A stretch of 64,000 bases of DNA from Pseudoprimorskyibacter insulae (GCF_900302505.1 NZ_OMOJ01000005.1:62001-126000), one strand, 5' to 3'; shown: positions 9,554 through 18,959, counted from the stretch's first letter. Notes: generated by a model from the letters alone, not told the origin. Made by a program: numbers and translations.

Positions 9554-11545
9554 CCTTTGTGCCCATAACCTGCGGCCCGCCATTTGGGCCGCAGACGAGA
9601 TGCGCAAACCACCGCTTTCTGGGATGATCGCAATTGCGCCGGTTTGCTTTAGCATCTTCGGGCCGATGGTCGTGCACCCTGTCGCTGGCAACGGTTCCGA
9701 TGTGACGACCAAATCTCCGGGCTGGCAGCCCAGAAAAGCTGCGGCGCTGCGTTTTCCGTGGACATGGATCAACCGCGCCCCAACGCGCCCCGGCAACCCG
9801 CCATCCCAAAGCGACGACGACTGATCCCGGCCAAGGCCTTGGCCATCGTTTTCCAACCAGATCTTGGCGACAAAGCTATCGCCCTTGGGCCGGGACACCG
9901 CCCGCCCTTCGGCTGTCATGACGCCGACCAACCCACCGCCTTCGGCCACCAAGATCGCGGGGCGCACGCCCGTCATCCATAGCGCCCCGGCCACGATGAC
10001 CGGCACCGCACCCGCCCATCGCAACCGCCCTTGCCACAGCAGCACAAAGCATGCGCCCAAAGTCAGGATCGGCAGCACCATCGCTGGCGGTGCCATGATC
10101 GCCCCCACCGCGCCGGGCCAAGACGAGACGGTGGCCGCAACGGTCAAGATCCACTCAAGCCCCCAGCCCATCACCCAAAGCGGCACGGCCTCTAAGCCGA
10201 AGGGCATCAGCAGAACCGCGATCAGCCCAAAGGGCATGACCAATAGCCCCATCAGCGGCACCGTCAAAAGGTTGGCCAGCAACCCGTAATGCGAGACTTG
10301 GTTAAAATGCGCCATGGAATAGGGCGCGGTGGCCAGCCCCGCCACGGCCGAAGTCAGAACCAACGACACGCCCCAGCGCCGAAGTCGCCCTTGACCCGGG
10401 CGAACCGCGCCCAGCACAGCGACCAAGGCAGATGTGGCGGCGAAGGACATCTGAAACCCCGGCGACAAAAGCGCCTCAGGCCGGAGCAGCAGAACAAGCA
10501 TTGCGGCAAAGGCCACCGCGCGAAAGGTCAGCGCCCGGCGGTCCAGCAGAACGCCGACCAACACAACGGCCACCATGATAAACGCCCGTTCCGTTGCGAC
10601 GTTGCCGCCAGACAGCGCCAGATAGCCCGCGCCCGGAACCAGAGCGACAGCCGCCGCCAGCTTTTTGGCGCGCAACCGGTCGCCGAACAGCCCGACAAGG
10701 GCCAGTCGCAACGCGGCGAAGACCGTGCCAACAAGCAGCCCCATATGCAGGCCGGATATCGCCAGAAGATGCGCGATATTGGTTTGCCGCAGATGGCGCA
10801 ACACATCAGGGCTCAGCCCGCTACGATCCCCGGTGATCACGGCGGCGGCAAAGGCCCCGGCCTGCCCCGACAGCACGTTTTGCACCCTCTCAGACAAGGC
10901 CCAGCGTGCGCGGGCGACGGGCATTTTCCCTTGGTGCGGCATCAAAATCATCACCGGCGTGCGTGTATAGCCCACCGCGCCAAGCCGCAGAAACCAAGCG
11001 TGCCGACGGAAATCAAAGCCGCCCGGTTCCACCGCGCCACCGGGGGGCGATAGATGGCCGGTCATTTGCACAACCTGCCCCGGTTGCAAGTCGGGCATGT
11101 GCCATTCGCCGTGCAGGGATACGCGCACGCGGTCGGGCACTGAACGGGCATCGCGCCGCGCCAGAACCACATCGCGCAGGGTCAGGCGCAGAGCATGGCT
11201 GGCCGAGCGGTCAATCGCCACCAGTTGCCCGGTGATCGGCCCGTAGTAATGCCCCTTTAGAACGGGCGCAGATACATAATGCGCCCGCAGCCCAGCCCAA
11301 CCGGCCCCAAGCAACACAAGCGCAATGGCCAAGGCCAACGGCCGCGCGGTCTCTGGCAACCAGACCACCGCCACGGCCATGCCAAGGCCGACACCCATCA
11401 AACCGCATAAAACCGAAAACGCAGGCTCCACCGGCAGGGTAAAATACCCAGCAATCCCGCAGGAAAACACCACCGGCACCCATGGAAACAGATGCCCCCG
11501 CTGCGCCTGCAACACCTGCCACACCATTGAAAGCCAGCCCGCCAT
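9494..11545 (-). CDS. comEC: ComEC/Rec2 family DNA-uptake channel
   Basis: A 683-residue polytopic inner-membrane protein of the ComEC/Rec2 family, which carries single-stranded DNA through the cytoplasmic membrane in natural transformation. The N-terminus has two to three membrane segments, then a DUF4131-like OB region (about 95-200). The Competence core follows with the signature [14 protein letters not shown] and many helices up to about 545. The last 140 residues contain only a reduced version of the metallo-beta-lactamase-like domain of longer ComECs. It converges on lexA with a 60-base antisense overlap. Other competence genes are not in the window, so function in uptake is inferred. 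Confidence 0.88.
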   Translation of the reverse strand: MAGWLSMVWQVLQAQRGHLFPWVPVVFSCGIAGYFTLPVEPAFSVLCGLMGVGLGMAVAVVWLPETARPLALAIALVLLGAGWAGLRAHYVSAPVLKGHYYGPITGQLVAIDRSASHALRLTLRDVVLARRDARSVPDRVRVSLHGEWHMPDLQPGQVVQMTGHLSPPGGAVEPGGFDFRRHAWFLRLGAVGYTRTPVMILMPHQGKMPVARARWALSERVQNVLSGQAGAFAAAVITGDRSGLSPDVLRHLRQTNIAHLLAISGLHMGLLVGTVFAALRLALVGLFGDRLRAKKLAAAVALVPGAGYLALSGGNVATERAFIMVAVVLVGVLLDRRALTFRAVAFAAMLVLLLRPEALLSPGFQMSFAATSALVAVLGAVRPGQGRLRRWGVSLVLTSAVAGLATAPYSMAHFNQVSHYGLLANLLTVPLMGLLVMPFGLIAVLLMPFGLEAVPLWVMGWGLEWILTVAATVSSWPGAVGAIMAPPAMVLPILTLGACFVLLWQGRLRWAGAVPVIVAGALWMTGVRPAILVAEGGGLVGVMTAEGRAVSRPKGDSFVAKIWLENDGQGLGRDQSSSLWDGGLPGRVGARLIHVHGKRSAAAFLGCQPGDLVVTSEPLPATGCTTIGPKMLKQTGAIAIIPESGGLRISSAAQMAGRRLWAQRSVSADQPNQTPLHLNMASR
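9571..9593 (+). terminator. Hairpin after lexA, inside the comEC 3' end
   Basis: The arms TGCGGCCC (9571-9578) and GGGCCGCA (9586-9593) pair perfectly around a 7-base loop, 17 bases after the lexA stop. No U-run follows on either strand, so it may be a stabilising hairpin or a weak terminator. It lies within comEC coding sequence. Confidence 0.4.
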
Positions 11546-11624
11546 GCTTGTGCCTTTGCTGAGGGATGGGTAAGGACAGGGCCAACGCTAGACCCATTAT
11601 GGTTTCCGAAAGGTTAACCCGCCC

Positions 11625-13034
11625 ATGACCGAGATCGTCACCCGTTTCGCCCCCTCCCCGACCGGATATCTGCATATCGGCGGCGCCCGCACCGCGCTGT
11701 TCAACTGGCTGTTCGCGCGTGGTCGCGGCGGTAAGTTCCTGCTGCGCATCGAAGACACGGACCGTGAACGGTCGACCCCTGAGGCCACTGCCGCCATTCT
11801 GAAGGGCATGGATTGGCTGGGGCTGGACCATGACGGCGAGGTGATCAGCCAGTTCGAACGCGCGAGCCGCCACGCCGAGGTCGCGCATGAGCTGCTGGCC
11901 AAGGGTGCCGCGTATAAGTGCTTTGCCACGCAGGATGAAATCCAAGCCTTCCGCGACGCGGCGCAGGCCGAAAAACGCTCGACCCTGTTTCAAAGCCCGT
12001 GGCGCGATGCCGACCCGGCCACGCACCCCGACGCACCTTTCGTGATCCGCCTGAAGACACCGCAGGACGGCGAGACCGTGATCGAAGATCAGGTGCAAGG
12101 CACTGTGCGCATTCGCAACGATCAGCTTGACGATATGATCCTGCTGCGCAGCGACGGCACCCCGGTCTACATGCTGGCAGTGGTTGTAGACGACCATGAC
12201 ATGGGCGTCACCCATGTCATTCGCGGCGATGACCACCTGAACAATGCCGCCCGCCAGATGGGGATCTATACGGCGATGGGCTGGCCCCTGCCCGTCTACG
12301 CCCATATCCCGCTGATCCACGGCCCCGACGGCAAAAAGCTGTCCAAGCGCCACGGCGCGCTTGGCGTCGAGGAATACCAGAAGATGGGCTATCCCGCCGC
12401 AGGCATGCGAAACTATCTGAACCGATTGGGCTGGAGCCACGGCGATGATGAATTTTTCACCGATGCGCAGGCCCGCGACTGGTTCAACCTTGAGGGAATC
12501 GGCAAAGCCCCTGCGCGTCTGGATTTCAAAAAATTGGAAAACTTGTGCGGTCAGCACATTGCGCAGTCGGACGATGCTGCGCTGCTGCATGAAATCGTCG
12601 CATACCTGGATGCGACAGATTTGCCCGCCCTGACAGATGCACAGGCCGAAAACCTGCAAAAAGCGATGTACTGCCTTAAGGAAAGGGCGAAAACCCTGCC
12701 GGAACTGCTGGAAAAAGGCCATTTTGCGCTAATCAGTTCGCCGGTTGAACCCGACGAAAAAGCGGCAAAATCGCTTGACCCTGTATCCCGTGGTATACTG
12801 TCTTCATTGACGCCGCACTTGCAAAATGCTAGCTGGTCGCGAGACGAATTGGAGGAGGTCACATCCCGCTTCGCTGAGGCGAACGGGACGAAATTCGGAA
12901 AGCTTGCAGGCCCCCTTCGGGCCGCGTTGGCAGGCCGGGCTGTGACCCCGAGTGTATTCGACATGATGCTTGTCCTGGGCCGCGATGAAACGCTGACGCG
13001 GCTGGCCCAGGCCTCGACCACCGGGGAAGAGTGA
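11625..13034 (+). CDS. gltX: Glutamyl-tRNA synthetase
   Basis: A class I synthetase charging tRNA-Glu with glutamate in the cytoplasm. The 469-residue protein has the HIGH-type motif as YLHIGGAR (about 16-23), IEDTDRERS, and the KMSKS-type loop as KKLSKRHG (about 239-246), followed by the alpha-helical anticodon-binding half. Many alphaproteobacteria carry two GltX paralogs, one of which can mischarge tRNA-Gln; I cannot tell which type this is. The start immediately precedes [14 protein letters not shown], the canonical N-terminus. It is divergent from comEC and upstream of gltA, as in related Rhodobacterales. Confidence 0.96.
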   Translation: MTEIVTRFAPSPTGYLHIGGARTALFNWLFARGRGGKFLLRIEDTDRERSTPEATAAILKGMDWLGLDHDGEVISQFERASRHAEVAHELLAKGAAYKCFATQDEIQAFRDAAQAEKRSTLFQSPWRDADPATHPDAPFVIRLKTPQDGETVIEDQVQGTVRIRNDQLDDMILLRSDGTPVYMLAVVVDDHDMGVTHVIRGDDHLNNAARQMGIYTAMGWPLPVYAHIPLIHGPDGKKLSKRHGALGVEEYQKMGYPAAGMRNYLNRLGWSHGDDEFFTDAQARDWFNLEGIGKAPARLDFKKLENLCGQHIAQSDDAALLHEIVAYLDATDLPALTDAQAENLQKAMYCLKERAKTLPELLEKGHFALISSPVEPDEKAAKSLDPVSRGILSSLTPHLQNASWSRDELEEVTSRFAEANGTKFGKLAGPLRAALAGRAVTPSVFDMMLVLGRDETLTRLAQASTTGEE

Positions 13035-13120
13035 CGCCACGGCCTTACCCTTCTTTCATGGTCAGACACCTAGTATCCCCTGCGTGATCCGCGCGGGGGT
13101 TTCAGATGAAGGGACTTAGA

Positions 13121-14419
13121 ATGGCTGATACGACCAAAACTGCGACGCTGACGCTGGACGGCAAATCCTACGAATTGCCTGTTCACTCGCCCACCGCTGG
13201 CCCGGACGTCATTGATATCCGCAAGCTGTATGGCACCGCTGGCGTTTTCACCTACGACCCCGGCTTCACCTCAACCGCGAGCTGCGACAGCACGATTACC
13301 TTCATCGACGGCGAAGAAGGCGTTCTGCTGCACCGTGGCTACCCGATCGACCAGCTGGCCGGCAAATCGCATTACCTCGAAGTTTGCTACCTGCTGCTTT
13401 ACGGTGAACTGCCGACCGCGGCCCAGCTTGAGAAGTTCGAAACCACGATCACCCGTCACACGATGATCCATGAGCAGATGCACAACTTCTTCCGTGGCTT
13501 CCGCCGCGATGCGCATCCCATGGCAACCATGGTGGGTGTGATTGGTGCCATGTCGGCCTTCTACCACGACTCGACCGACATTTCGGACCCGCGCCAGCGC
13601 GAAATCGCGTCGCATCGTCTGATTGCCAAGATGCCGACCATCGCTGCGATGGCCTATAAGTACTCGATCGGTCAGCCCTTCGTGTATCCGCGCAACGATC
13701 TGGATTACGCGGCCAACTTCATCCACATGTGCTTTAGCGTTCCGGCCGAGGAATATCAGGTCGATCCGATCCTGAGCCGCGCGATGGACCGCATCTTTAC
13801 CCTGCATGCGGACCACGAACAGAACGCCTCGACCTCGACCGTGCGTCTGGCATCGTCCTCGGGTGCGAACCCGTTCGCCTGTATCGCCGCTGGCATTGCT
13901 TGCCTCTGGGGTCCGGCACATGGCGGCGCCAACCAGGCTTGCCTCGAAATGCTCAAGGAAATCGGCACCGTCGATCGCATCCCCGAGTATATCGCGCGCG
14001 CCAAGGACAAGAACGACCCGTTCCGTCTGATGGGCTTTGGTCACCGCGTCTATAAGAACATGGACCCGCGCGCGACCGTGATGAAAGAGTCGGCTGACGA
14101 AGTTCTGGAACTGCTGGGCGTCGAAGACAACCCGCTGCTTCAGGTCGCCAAAGAGCTGGAACAGATCGCGTTGAACGATCCCTACTTCAAAGAGAAGAAG
14201 CTGTTCCCGAACGTCGACTTCTATTCCGGCATCATCCTGGAGGCCATGGGCTTCCCGACCTCGATGTTCACCCCGATCTTCGCGCTGTCGCGCACCGTCG
14301 GCTGGATTTCGCAGTGGAAAGAGATGCTGAACGATCCGCAGAACAAAATCGGCCGTCCGCGTCAGCTGTATCTTGGCAGCACCCTGCGCGACTATGTCGA
14401 CATCGAGGATCGCGGCTAA
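13121..14419 (+). CDS. gltA: Citrate synthase
   Basis: Condenses acetyl-CoA and oxaloacetate to citrate at the entry of the TCA cycle. The 432-residue protein is of the hexameric, NADH-sensitive bacterial type, judged by length and the N-terminal beta domain ([14 protein letters not shown]). Catalytic segments are visible: [16 protein letters not shown] and [13 protein letters not shown] with the active-site histidines, and the [12 protein letters not shown] region with the Asp. I chose ATG 13121 because GAAGGGAC precedes it by a good distance; ATG 13106 would overlap that ribosome binding site. A strong terminator follows at 14448. Confidence 0.97.
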   Translation: MADTTKTATLTLDGKSYELPVHSPTAGPDVIDIRKLYGTAGVFTYDPGFTSTASCDSTITFIDGEEGVLLHRGYPIDQLAGKSHYLEVCYLLLYGELPTAAQLEKFETTITRHTMIHEQMHNFFRGFRRDAHPMATMVGVIGAMSAFYHDSTDISDPRQREIASHRLIAKMPTIAAMAYKYSIGQPFVYPRNDLDYAANFIHMCFSVPAEEYQVDPILSRAMDRIFTLHADHEQNASTSTVRLASSSGANPFACIAAGIACLWGPAHGGANQACLEMLKEIGTVDRIPEYIARAKDKNDPFRLMGFGHRVYKNMDPRATVMKESADEVLELLGVEDNPLLQVAKELEQIALNDPYFKEKKLFPNVDFYSGIILEAMGFPTSMFTPIFALSRTVGWISQWKEMLNDPQNKIGRPRQLYLGSTLRDYVDIEDRG

Positions 14420-14447
14420 CACCGCCCCTTTTTCAACGAATCAAATC

Positions 14448-14478
14448 GGCCCGATCTGTTTCAGATCGGGCCTTTTTT
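14448..14478 (+). terminator. Rho-independent terminator of gltA
   Basis: Perfect 11-bp stem GGCCCGATCTG/CAGATCGGGCC around a TTT loop, followed by six T residues, 28 bases after the gltA stop. A textbook intrinsic terminator that isolates the acidic-protein genes downstream. Confidence 0.93.
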
Positions 14479-14497
14479 GTGGCAAGCCGCCACAATT

Positions 14498-14516
14498 GAA
14501 CCAAATTGATTGGTTC
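14498..14516 (+). promoter_or_regulatory. Inverted repeat upstream of the first acidic-protein gene
   Basis: GAACCAA-attga-TTGGTTC, a perfect 7-bp-arm inverted repeat, lies just after the gltA terminator and 184 bases before the first acidic-protein start. It has the shape of a dimeric repressor or activator site. The protein is unknown. The region that follows to 14700 is AT-rich and contains GGGCCAATTGTGTT (14576-14589), part of which recurs before the second acidic gene. Confidence 0.4.
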
Positions 14517-14700
14517 CATTTAGCCTCCAAAGATTGCAAATACTCTTTTGACGTTTCGGACAATTCCGTTCGAATGGGCCAATTGTGTTAATTATATGGC
14601 GGAAACACACTGTTTCCCCCAAATTGCGCCACATTCGTGCGGAATTAAGGCAAGTCTAAACTCGAAATTGCCTTATTCCCCACCGCAATGGAGCCCAACA

Positions 14701-16869
14701 ATGACCGATCAAACTCAGGAAGTCCTGCTAGGCTGTGACCCTCAGGTTCGCGTTGTCGTCAGCGAAGACGAGGGCAACCTTTTCATCCGCGTTTACGCCG
14801 AGAATGAAGAGGTGACCGATATTGATGCGCTGCTGTTTAATTTGAATGACGATGCCAAAGCCGGCGATCTGACGATTTATCCCGATGTCGACGTGAAAGA
14901 GATCACCGACTTCACCGTCTCGCCCGGCAGCATGAACCAGATCAACAACGGCGCCCAAACCAAAGACGCCTATGACGTGCGCGTCGAGTTCGGCCAAGAA
15001 CCTTATGGCACGCTGGGCGACACCGACACCGCCGCCTTCACCCTGTATATGGACAGCGATCAACCGCTGAGCTTGGCCGACATCGATTTCGGCAACATGA
15101 CCGCCATCATCAACTCGGACGGCGGCAACGGTCTGGCCCTGACCAACAATGGCGGCAACGGCGCAGATGCCACCTATGAAACCGTCGTGACCAAGGTCAT
15201 GAGCGAAGACTTCGAAAACATCTGGGCGCCCAAGCAGTCGGCCAACATCGACAGCGATGACAACTGGGCGATCAAGAACGGTCAGGCCTTCACCAACGGC
15301 TGCAAGGACGGCACGTTGGAGTTTGGCGAGGTCAAAGCCTGCGCCCCCGTCGCCCTGTCGCTGGACATGCGCGCCGAAGGCCTGTGCAACTTCGAACAGG
15401 ACGGCTGCTATGCCGACAGCCTGCGCCTTGAGGTGCAGATCGACGGCGGCGACTGGGTTCTGCTGGACGAATTCCGCATCAATGACGACAACACCGCGAT
15501 GGTTGGTTCGGAAACCGGCCAGTGCTTCACCGGCGACATGACCAACATCTGCTATTCGGGCGGCGTTCTGGATGGCGCGCAGGATAGCGTTCAGTTCCGC
15601 ATGGTGTCGGACATCTCGGCCGCCAACGAACAGATCTACATCGACAACGTCGAAATCCTGACCACCGAAGACGTGCTGGTCGAAGACGAACCGGAAACCA
15701 CGCTGGTTGACGTTGTGGGCATGGACGAAGACTTCGAAGGCATCTGCGATCCGGCGCAGTCGGACAATATCGTCAGCGATGGCAACTGGGCGATCCGCGG
15801 CGGCGAAGCCATGACAAACGGCTGCAAAGATGGTGAGCTGCTGTTCGACAAGGTTGAAACCGCCTGCAAGGCCGCGATCTCGCTGGATATGCGCGCGGAG
15901 GGCCTGCGTAACTTCGAAAACTGCGGCTGGGGCACCGACAAGGTCAGCCTTGAGGTGCAGATCGATGGCGGCGACTGGCAGCTGCTGGACACATTCATGA
16001 TCAACGACGCCAAGACCGCTCTGGTGGGCTGTGAGACCGGTCAAAGCTTTGGCTGCGACGCCACCACCCTGACCTATTCGGGCGGCGTGCTGGATGAGGC
16101 CACCGAAAGCGTGCAGTTCCGCATCGTGTCGGACATCACCGCGTGGAACGAAAAGGTCTATGTCGACAACGTCGAGATCATGACCACCGAAGAGGTGGCG
16201 GTCGAGGATGACACCCAGCCGATCACCGAAGATTTCGAAGGGGCCAGCGCTGGCGATACCGCCGACACCCAGTTCGAGAATTTCACCGTGTCGGCGCAGC
16301 GGGCTGGCGATGATGACGCCTCGGAAAACGACGCGATGATCTTTGACACCAACAACCCGACCGGCGGCGACTGGGATCTGTCCTACACCGATCAAGGCAA
16401 CGCGCTGATCATCTCGGAGGACAACGATGAATGCGATCCAGATGACAACGCCTGCGGCGGCACCATCTCGTTCGAATTCACTACCCCCGCTGCGGTTCTG
16501 AGCCTGAACGTTCTGGACGTCGAAGAAACCGGCGGCGCGATTGACCTCTATGACGTCAACGGCGGCCTGATCAAATCGGTTGAGATCCCGGCGGCAGGCA
16601 ACAACAGCGCGCAGACCATCGACATCGATGCTCGCGGCGTAGCGGCGATGGATGTGCATCTGGTCGGCTCGGGCGCGGTTGATGATCTGACCTACATCCC
16701 CGAAGCGGGCGGCGACGATTGCGAAACCGGCGATGACTGCGATCAATACGCCGTCACCTATGACGACTGGGTCGCGCCCACTGCCACCCCCGAGGAAGAA
16801 GACGACATCCAACTGCCCTGGCAGGAAGAGGAAGAAGAGGACGAGCTGGCCGACATTCAGTTCATCTAA
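14701..16869 (+). CDS. Large acidic repeat protein, putative secreted (paralog A)
   Basis: A 722-residue, strongly acidic protein of unknown function, with no Sec signal peptide. Domains seen: (1) residues about 5-145, starting LGCDPQVRVVVSEDEGNLFI, shared with the next gene and resembling modules near calcium-binding RTX-type proteins; (2) two tandem copies of a roughly 170-residue beta-rich module (about 168-340 and 341-509), sharing NGCKDG, LDMRAEGL, LEVQIDGGDW, YSGGVLD and VQFR..SDI; (3) a third module (about 510-675; NPTGGDWDLS, NALIISEDND, GSGAVDDLTY); (4) an acidic tail ending DELADIQFI. The many cysteines suggest disulfides outside the cell. The acidic residues followed by hydrophobic C-terminal residues suggest type I secretion (inference). 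GGAG at 14690-14693 supports ATG 14701. Confidence 0.75.
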   Translation: MTDQTQEVLLGCDPQVRVVVSEDEGNLFIRVYAENEEVTDIDALLFNLNDDAKAGDLTIYPDVDVKEITDFTVSPGSMNQINNGAQTKDAYDVRVEFGQEPYGTLGDTDTAAFTLYMDSDQPLSLADIDFGNMTAIINSDGGNGLALTNNGGNGADATYETVVTKVMSEDFENIWAPKQSANIDSDDNWAIKNGQAFTNGCKDGTLEFGEVKACAPVALSLDMRAEGLCNFEQDGCYADSLRLEVQIDGGDWVLLDEFRINDDNTAMVGSETGQCFTGDMTNICYSGGVLDGAQDSVQFRMVSDISAANEQIYIDNVEILTTEDVLVEDEPETTLVDVVGMDEDFEGICDPAQSDNIVSDGNWAIRGGEAMTNGCKDGELLFDKVETACKAAISLDMRAEGLRNFENCGWGTDKVSLEVQIDGGDWQLLDTFMINDAKTALVGCETGQSFGCDATTLTYSGGVLDEATESVQFRIVSDITAWNEKVYVDNVEIMTTEEVAVEDDTQPITEDFEGASAGDTADTQFENFTVSAQRAGDDDASENDAMIFDTNNPTGGDWDLSYTDQGNALIISEDNDECDPDDNACGGTISFEFTTPAAVLSLNVLDVEETGGAIDLYDVNGGLIKSVEIPAAGNNSAQTIDIDARGVAAMDVHLVGSGAVDDLTYIPEAGGDDCETGDDCDQYAVTYDDWVAPTATPEEEDDIQLPWQEEEEEDELADIQFI
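15205..16228 (+). repeat. Tandem intragenic duplication encoding two 170-residue modules
   Basis: Copy 1 (about 15205-15720) and copy 2 (about 15721-16228) encode collinear modules that both begin with an EDFE motif and end with DNVEI-TTE. They match at DNWAI/GNWAI, NGCKDG, LDMRAEGL, LEVQIDGGDW, YSGGVLD and VQFR. The DNA has diverged at many third positions, so the duplication is not recent, but the protein order is kept throughout. Confidence 0.85.
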
Positions 16870-16876
16870 TCGGGCA

Positions 16877-16900
16877 GCCGGGGTCAAATTCGACCCCGGC
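16877..16900 (+). terminator. GC-rich hairpin after the first acidic gene
   Basis: GCCGGGGTC/GACCCCGGC arms pair perfectly around AAATTC, seven bases after the stop. No U-run follows, so this may stabilise the mRNA end or act as a weak terminator. Confidence 0.5.
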
Positions 16901-17041
16901 GCGCCGCTCGATTCGCAAATAAGGCAAAATCGGACGCAATTGGGGCGATCCGGTTCTGCCACCTATTACCTAAAGTGAAGACAATAATTAAATATTACAC
17001 TTATTAATTCCAAAACGAAAATTAGAAAAAGGCATCGGCGG

Positions 17042-17103
17042 CCAAATTTGGGCCAAATCGGGCGAATTGGGGCAGTTCTGGCCAATTAGGGCGGAATTGT
17101 GTT
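17042..17103 (+). promoter_or_regulatory. Phased AATT-GGGC motif array before the second acidic gene
   Basis: Within 62 bases there is CCAAATTTGG (a perfect palindrome, 17042-17051), AAATCGGGC (17055), AATTGGGGC (17065), GGCCAATTAGGGC (17080) and GGAATTGTGTT (17093). The A/T cores recur at roughly 10-11 or 20 bases, i.e. on one face of the helix. GGCCAATT and AATTGTGTT also occur before the first acidic gene. This looks like a cooperative binding array; the binding protein is unknown. Confidence 0.45.
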
Positions 17104-17167
17104 GCCCCATGCCCAGATTGTGACGCATATACGTTTTGGGGGCACCGTTAACTCGGAGCCAAATAAA

Positions 17168-18058
17168 ATGTTCAACTTCGCATGCATCACCAAGCCGGCT
17201 GCAACTCTGGATCTGGGCTGTGATAAATCCATCAAGCTCTCGATCTTTGAAGATCAGGGTTCGCTCACTTTCCTGATGAAGCCCACGCTTAAAGGCATCT
17301 CGCCGGAGGCCATCAACGGCCTGTGCATGAACTTTTCCGAAAACTGCGATGTTGAAGACGTGACCATCTACCCCGAGGTTGCCGTTCAAGACGTCACCCC
17401 GATGGAAAACGACGACTGCCTGCGCGGCAGCGGTAAAAGCGCCGAAGATTTCGACATGGCCCTGCGGTTTGGCTCCACCGCAGGTTCGAGCGAAGGCGAG
17501 ACCACCGAAGTTGGCTTCACCCTGTTTGCAAACTGCGGCAAGGATCTGTCGCTCAAGGACATCGACCTGAAAAGCATTGGTGCTGCTTTCGAAGATGACC
17601 GCGGCGAAAACGCATGGGTGTGCGGCGACGACGAAGCGGAAACCGATGGCGACGACGATCATGGCGACCGTCACCACGGCGGCCGCAAAGGTCACCACGA
17701 CCGTGATGACCGCGACGACCGTGACTGCGGCAAGGATCGTGACGAGCGCGAAGAAGACACCCGCGAAGAAAAGACCTGCGACAAGACCGAAGAAGATGCT
17801 CCGGTTCAGGAAACCGAAGAAGTGATCGCAGAAGAAACCACCGAGGAAGAAACCTGCACCCCGGACATGGAAACCCCGGTTGTTGAAGAAACCCCGGTTG
17901 TTGAAGAAGTATGCCCGCCGGAAATGCCGGTAGCCGACGAAGAGGAAGCCGACATTCAGGAACTGATCCGCTTCATGTTCAACGGCGAAGAAGAAGACGA
18001 GCAGATGGAAGAAGAAGCCGACCTGTCGATGGAAGACGAAGTCGACTTCCTGTTCTGA
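17168..18058 (+). CDS. Acidic low-complexity protein, putative secreted (paralog B)
   Basis: A 296-residue protein of unknown function. Residues about 12-140 share a domain with the preceding gene (LDLGCD, EDQGSLTF, DVTIYPEVAV, DFDMALRFG, VGFTLF, LSLKDIDL, AAFEDD). Residues about 155-200 are a charged His/Asp/Arg/Gly stretch (for example HHDRDDRDDRDCGKDRDE). Residues about 200-296 are Glu-rich with two copies of TPVVEE, and the protein ends MEDEVDFLF. The terminal Asp-Phe-Leu-Phe after acidic residues recalls the DFLV-type ends of ABC-exported proteases (inference). I chose ATG 17168 because GGAG at 17155-17158 precedes it and the shared domain starts there. There is no signal peptide. Confidence 0.75.
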   Translation: MFNFACITKPAATLDLGCDKSIKLSIFEDQGSLTFLMKPTLKGISPEAINGLCMNFSENCDVEDVTIYPEVAVQDVTPMENDDCLRGSGKSAEDFDMALRFGSTAGSSEGETTEVGFTLFANCGKDLSLKDIDLKSIGAAFEDDRGENAWVCGDDEAETDGDDDHGDRHHGGRKGHHDRDDRDDRDCGKDRDEREEDTREEKTCDKTEEDAPVQETEEVIAEETTEEETCTPDMETPVVEETPVVEEVCPPEMPVADEEEADIQELIRFMFNGEEEDEQMEEEADLSMEDEVDFLF

Positions 18059-18077
18059 TTTGTCCGATCCCAAGTGA

Positions 18078-18105
18078 AAACGGCGGGCCCATCAGCCCGC
18101 CGTTT
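18078..18105. terminator. Shared bidirectional terminator
   Basis: AAACGGCGGGC (18078-18088) and GCCCGCCGTTT (18095-18105) form a perfect 11-bp stem between two convergent genes, 20 bases after the acidic-protein stop and 7 bases after the hydratase stop. The A/T ends of the stem give short U-runs in both directions. Confidence 0.85.
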
Positions 18106-18111
18106 CGCGTT

Positions 18112-18888
18112 TTACCGGCCTTCGTATTTGGCCGGGCGCTTTTCCAGGAAGGCCATGATGCCTTCTTTGAAGTCCCGCGTCTTGCCGCAGCTGCCTTGCA
18201 GCCGAGCCTCAAGCGCCAATTGTTCGTCGATCGTATTGTCAAACGACGCCCACAGAGCGGTTTTCAGATGGCGATACGCCTCGGACGGGCCTTTGGCCAG
18301 ATGCGCCGCGCGGGCCTTCCAATGCGCCTCAAACGCGTCATCGGCCACCGCTTCCCAGATCAAGCCCCAGTCATCGGCCTGCTGCGCGGTGATCTTTTCG
18401 GCAAACAGCGCCGCCCCCATGGATTTGGCCAGCCCCATCTGACGCGGCAAGAACCACGTGCCGCCTGCATCCGGGATCAGGCCGATCCGGGTAAAGGCCT
18501 GAAGGAAAAAGGCGCTTTGCGTCGCAATCACCACATCGGCCACAAGGGCAAGGTTCGCCCCTGCCCCCGCAGCGGCACCGTTCACAGCGCAGATCGTCGG
18601 CACCGGGCAATCAATGATCGCCCGAAGCATCGGCACATATTCGTCGCGCAAGGTACGCTCCAGATCAAGATTGGCGGCATTGCCACCGTCGCTCAGATCC
18701 TGACCCGAACAAAAAGCGCCGCCCGTTCCGGTCAGAACCACCACGCGCCCATCACGCCCGCCCTGGCGGACCGCATCGGTGATTTCGGCGCGCATTTGGC
18801 TGCTCAAGGCGTTCATCACCTCGGGCCGGTTCAGGGTGACAACGGCCACATCATCGGTCAGGTCGTACTGGATGGTATCGTAGTTCAT
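18112..18888 (-). CDS. Enoyl-CoA hydratase/isomerase family protein (PaaG-like)
   Basis: A 258-residue crotonase-fold enzyme. The oxyanion-hole segments are visible as GTGGAFCSGQDL and VNGAAAGAGANLALVAD, and LIPDAGGTWFLPRQMG is typical of the PaaG/enoyl-CoA hydratase group, where an Asp rather than Glu sits in the active site. It could act in phenylacetate breakdown as PaaG or in general beta-oxidation. No other paa gene is nearby, so the exact substrate is open. ATG 18888 is preferred because GGAGAG lies just upstream; alternative starts at 18903 and 18921 lack this. Confidence 0.85.
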   Translation of the reverse strand: MNYDTIQYDLTDDVAVVTLNRPEVMNALSSQMRAEITDAVRQGGRDGRVVVLTGTGGAFCSGQDLSDGGNAANLDLERTLRDEYVPMLRAIIDCPVPTICAVNGAAAGAGANLALVADVVIATQSAFFLQAFTRIGLIPDAGGTWFLPRQMGLAKSMGAALFAEKITAQQADDWGLIWEAVADDAFEAHWKARAAHLAKGPSEAYRHLKTALWASFDNTIDEQLALEARLQGSCGKTRDFKEGIMAFLEKRPAKYEGR

Positions 18889-18959
18889 GGGTCTCTCCGA
18901 CATTGGCTTTGGCCGCATCAAACACTGAACCGATCAGTTTGGCAAAGCGAAACGCGGCG

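Noticed and set aside
14728-16962. 744-codon open frame antisense to the acidic protein gene
   Set aside because: Asp/Glu-rich codons (GAC, GAA, GAT) read as Val/Phe/Ile on the other strand and rarely give stops, so a long antisense frame is expected. The sense frame has a good start, clear repeats and a paralog.
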